DNA of 64,000 nt, taken from NCBI GenBank assembly GCA_965153455.1, contig OZ234499.1, positions 9,606,271-9,670,270 on the forward strand. The letters are read 5' to 3'. Position numbers and translations under genes: made by a program. This document shows positions 60,005 to 64,000 of this stretch, in pieces; within the stretch, counting starts at the first letter, position 1, and each line of letters starts with the position of its first letter. Origin of the DNA: Sphagnum compactum (taxonomy: Eukaryota > Bryophyta > Sphagnopsida > Sphagnales). The notes under the pieces were generated by a model, which was not told the DNA's origin, made no database searches, and saw only the letters and a program-made list of their open reading frames with translations.

Positions 60005-60750
60005 AAACAGAAACTGCCGCAAAAGTTCCTCGTCACCTTTATCACATCAACTCTATGCAGAAAAAAATCAAATCAAGAAGAACTGAAAGCTGTACATACA
60101 AAAAGAGACTCCCACCTTTCTTGCTTCTGTACCTCCCGGCCCGATCCACCTGTGCAGACGATCGAATAATAAAATCCACTCTCAGATCGAAGAAACAGAT
60201 AGTCACCTTACCACCTGCAGGGATCCACCACTCCTTATAATTAGACCGTCTGGTATCTGCATCAATTCTGCAAAAGTTCCCTGTTCACCTTTTTCCTATC
60301 AACTCCACGCAGAACAATATCAAATCAAGAAGAACGGAAAGCTTTACATACAAAAAGAGACTCTCACCTTTTTTGCTTCTGCTTGCCGGCCCGATTCACC
60401 TGTCCAAACGAGCGAATAACAAAATCCGATCTGCAGATCGAAGAAACAGATAGTCACCTCAACACTTTGCAGGTATCCGCCACTCCTTATCATTACATCG
60501 TCTCGTTCTGCATCAATTCGTCGTCAACTTTTTCACATCAACTCTACACGGAAAGAAATCAAATCTGTTCATACAGAAAAGAGACTCTCACCTTTCTTGC
60601 TTCTGCCTCCCGGCACGATTCACCTGTGCAGACGAGCGAAAAACTAAATCCACCCTACAGATCGAAGAAACAGATAGTCATCTCACCACCTGCAGGAATC
60701 CACCACTCCTTATGATGACATCGTCTGGTTCTGCGTCGATTCTGCAAGAA
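60005..60750. repeat. About 245-bp block repeated three times upstream of the MPPB pseudogene
   Basis: Units begin near 60,008, 60,263 and 60,506. Each holds GAGACTC(C/T)CACCTTT(C/T)TTGC, a CGGC(C/A)CGATTCACCTGT-like stretch, AGATCGAAGAAACAGATAGT and CCACTCCTTAT. The array lies 170 bases beyond the start codon of the minus-strand gene, so it covers what would be its promoter or 5' untranslated region. The block is more GC-rich than its surroundings. Confidence 0.85.
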
Positions 60751-60832
60751 GATGAATAAGCAAGCAGCTCATCGCGTAATGGCTCTGCCCAATGTTATAT
60801 GGCCGTGAGCAATATTTTATTCCAAAGACCAA

Positions 60833-60975
60833 CTAAAATGTCTGAATATTGAAAACTGAAAATTGAAATGTTTGAATACTGAAAATTGAAAATTGAAAAC
60901 TAAAATGTAGGAACATTGAAAACTAAAAACTGAAATGTCTGAATACTAAAAAAACAAAAAACTGAAAAGCCATTG
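60833..60975. repeat. Short imperfect repeats built on TGAAAA(C/T)TGAAA
   Basis: Units of the form GAATA(T/C)TGAAAACTGAAAATTG recur five or more times with drift. No coding potential is seen. Confidence 0.75.
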
Positions 60976-60999
60976 TCATTCAAAACAACAGTGATCAAA

Positions 61000-62452
61000 T
61001 TGATATCTAAACGCATTGCTATCTCCATCTCTTGCAAAAACCATCAAAATGCTCCATAAACTTCTCTGTTACACATTGCAATGCCCCTATTAACTCCTAG
61101 CAAAATTCCTCTTTTTTGCTTGATTTTTCAAACTTTTGCAATAGGTCTAAAGCTCATTCTCATTCCAAAAGTTCAACAATGGGACAAAGGGGAAAGTAGA
61201 AAATTATCTAAGCTATTAATATTTCCAAGGCCCACTTCTTAACTTTAGGACCCAATATGAAGAAAGATTGGAATCATGCCTAAGAATTTCACATGAAGCC
61301 TCCATCACCACAACAACCACAACCTTCTTCTCTAGATGAAAAAGACAAGTTGTTGTCGCCGATGGTAGTCCTTCTCCCATAGTTGTTAAAGAATTGTCAA
61401 GGAGCAATGTGTTGGGTTCATATGCCTGCATACACACACTCCCTACATACCATCCCATCAGCACCTTCCAATTTTTTCCTGTTTTGGTGCACCCAACAAT
61501 CCTTATCAGAAACCTTTGACTAAAGAAACCATAGAAAATTGTTTGATGCCAAGCTCTTCAATGCAAGTGTGATTGAGAACCTCTTCCCCACAACACATAC
61601 TAGAGAACAAACATTGTAGCATCTTGCAAACCAAACCTTGAACATTTCCTACAAACACAAAATGAAATAAACTTGATTAGAGGGTGATCCATTTATCATG
61701 ATGATTCATGATGGGAAAATCTTTGTACTTGAAAGAAAGTTACAACAAAGAAAAAAGGATAGACATGGAAATGGAGAGTTATGAGCTGAAAGTGGATCAA
61801 CTATGTTGACCCACATTTACCATTATCTAAGCAAATAATCCCATCAGCTAGCATCACTTTCTTGCACATGAGGCAAAGTTTCCTAGAGTGATTTTTGCAA
61901 GAAAAAGTTGATCGGAAACTATTTAGGCCCAATATTTTTCATCCTTAGTTTACAAAAGATTGGAAGACAACAATGTGCAACTAGTTTGCTTCCATCACTA
62001 CGGATGCTGATATGATTTTAAACATTAGGTTCCAAGTTTCATGTAGTGTTCCAAGATTCATGGAAAATGATCCATACTGGAAATCAGACACTACATGTTG
62101 GGGTGGCAATGGGAAATGAATGTCATTGGCACCCTTGCCTATGTGCTCTTCAAAATCCACTTTCACCTGCCGTTTCAAGAGATTGTCATATTCTTAGGTC
62201 CTATCAAGTACTAAATTTCCAAGAACTTTTGAAATAATTTAGTTGATAGCACCTCAAAATTCCAACAAATGCATAGCTTCATTGTACCAATGCCAATGCC
62301 AGACAAATGGTTGGTAACATTGATTGCAAGATTGTTGAAACCTTCAGTTATTAATAAGGTTGCATCTCTAGGGATGATATTGGAAGTAAAAGTGACAAAC
62401 AATCAATCCTTCTACAAAATTTTGCAAGAACCAAATACAAATTAAAGAACAA
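61000..62452. other. Spacer, no supported gene
   Basis: Only short ORFs on either strand, with no recognisable domain. Confidence 0.4.
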
Positions 62453-63530
62453 GTGATGCGCCCCCAAACTCCTCAAGAGACCCAAAGGTGGGTCCTAGAA
62501 TGAAACAACGGAAAAAAAAAAGAGTTAGGGCACGTTCTTTAACTCGTAGCACTTTGGGGGTAAGAAGGCATGCTGGAGTTTCGGGATGGGACTAGGACGA
62601 ACTCACAAGCAAAAGTTCAAAATGAGATCAACCTACACAACCAAGAAAAGAAGGCAGTTAGTGCAAGTCGAATGGAAATGGTGTGGCGAACTTAATAAGG
62701 ACAACCTTAAGCACAAGCTTTACACAGCTCGCAACCTTTAAAAGGAGGCACCACTCCCCTCCCTATAGTATACTTTGTGCCTCTTTGTGAGGAACTACAT
62801 CCAAATGTCACTTTTCCCCGAGACTCTCGAATGGGAGTCCCAAAACTGAGATTCTTATTGTCCCAAAACTTTGGATGCTTATATCTCTTTCAAATCAAGT
62901 CTATTTTGAAAGTGAAAGGACAATATCCTATAGCCTTTAAAATATCTTTCCAACGATGTATAACATGCTCCAATCAGACCTCATTTGACCCCTGCTTTCA
63001 AAGGATTTATGGTCGGAAATCAAATTCCCAATTTGACTCCCGCCCCTTCTTTTGATCATAACTCATGCAAATCAAGTCTAAATGAACAATGAGAGGGCAC
63101 TTTAAGCATCCATGCTTCAAGACTCTCTAATGGTATCTTAGAAGCCCAATTTGGTGCTTGTTTGCTTTTTCAACCAAGGCTCTGAACATTCGCAACTCCC
63201 AAAGTGGGAGTGCACTTGGGAGTCATCAGGCTTCATCCCTTGCATTCTCCTCCATTTGTGAGAGTGTGTTTCACACCTAAACACATTGTCGGCCTCATGA
63301 GCCTTTACGCTTCACACTTTGTCACAAACCCAATGTTAGGGTTGCAACAACAAAAGTGTGGGTGTGCCATCATCATATCTGAGCAATTGCATAAGGCCTA
63401 GAGTTGTTGCCTTACTCTCTTGGCCTTCTGCATCTTCCAAAGTTACAGCAACTAACAATAGTAGCAAAAGGACTTTATCCACTCTTGAATCATCGAAACA
63501 TCTAACTTCTGACAATGGCAAATGAAGCAG
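62453..63530 (+). other. Possible solo LTR or retrotransposon leader (weak)
   Basis: The stretch starts TGATGCGCCCCCAAACTC, has a TATA-like CTTTAAAAGGAGGC at about 62,738 and then a leader-like region (CTTTCCAACGATGTATAACA near 62,946) of a kind often found in plant LTR elements. No matching second LTR, primer site or polyprotein was found, so this is only a suggestion. Confidence 0.2.
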
Positions 63531-64000
63531 AAACTAGACAACGACAAATGCTGCATCCAATAAAAGTGAACCATATGGTAGGCCATCCAAACCTTGATTA
63601 TTAGTCACATTTCTATTTTTCTTGGCTATAACATTTAGTGTCGCCACCTCGGCAAAATTGTCCAACAGTTCTTACACTATGACCTGTTCTCACAACCAGA
63701 CATTTTAATAGCTTCAAATGATGATAAAACTTGACCCCATAAAAGATGTTTCAAAGAAAAACCTGTCCAGATTATGTTTCAAACAGTCACCAAAACCCCA
63801 ACCCAGAACCAAACATCTTCCCAAAACCAAGCCTGAAAAAAAAGCTACCATTTTTACACCAGAATACTTCTTAAAGCTCATTATTAAGGATTTGCTTATG
63901 CCACACACATTAAGCAATTTACCTTATGATTCTATGCTAGAAATTGAAACCAGGTGGAAATCCAGTCAATTGCCACATTTTGCACTTCAGGTTGCACATC
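63531..64000. other. Spacer, nothing recognised
   Basis: The short minus-strand ORF at 63,917-63,714 has no recognisable domain. Confidence 0.4.

Noticed and set aside
62453-63530. A full Ty3/gypsy element in the last 1.5 kb.
   Set aside because: Only a vaguely LTR-like start and TATA-like motif are present; no primer site, coding domain or second LTR is visible, so it is listed only as a weak possibility.

Overview
The window reads as AT-rich, gene-poor nuclear DNA of a land plant. The evidence is intron-bearing germin-like genes, a plant mitochondrial processing peptidase beta gene with retained introns, a Ty1/copia element with a tRNA-Met-type primer site, CACTA-like sequence and MITE-like inverted-repeat elements. 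The sparse genes, many decayed transposon ORFs and a four-exon germin-like gene would fit a large-genome gymnosperm. That lineage is an inference; nothing here proves it.

Layout. 1-1,511 is one copy (A) of a 1.5-kb repeat that ends exactly where a CACTA-like element begins (1,512 to about 9,030, minus-strand ORF relics, several minisatellites). 9,031-15,142 is intergenic DNA with an AT microsatellite and a small foldback. 15,143-20,812 is a Ty1/copia element with a 5' LTR, primer site and one continuous gag-pol frame carrying ten nonsense codons; its 3' end is missing.

21,480-28,750 and 44,570-51,045 are the two arms of a large inverted duplication separated by about 16 kb. Each arm carries one complete four-exon germin-like gene: 24,990 to 22,591 on the minus strand and 47,344 to 49,505 on the plus strand. 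The two genes are transcribed away from each other. Both keep a signal peptide and both metal-binding cupin boxes, so both may be functional. The spacer holds a decayed methyltransferase-like gene (minus strand), a satellite whose unit contains a hairpin, copy B of the 1.5-kb repeat in inverted orientation, and the remains of an uncharacterised transposon-like ORF (plus strand).

51,046-56,951 is mostly empty. 56,952-59,840 (minus) is a mitochondrial processing peptidase beta gene with introns but several disabling lesions, so a duplicated, unprocessed pseudogene. Its upstream flank carries a 245-bp block repeated three times. The last 3 kb show only low-complexity sequence and one weak LTR-like stretch.

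The genes do not form a pathway. The likely functional content is the germin-like pair (secreted cupin proteins of the cell wall); the rest is a record of duplication and transposon decay. The most unusual local feature is a G homopolymer sitting against the 3' splice site of intron 1 in both germin-like genes, with a length that differs between the copies. I found no CRISPR array, operon or rRNA/tRNA gene.
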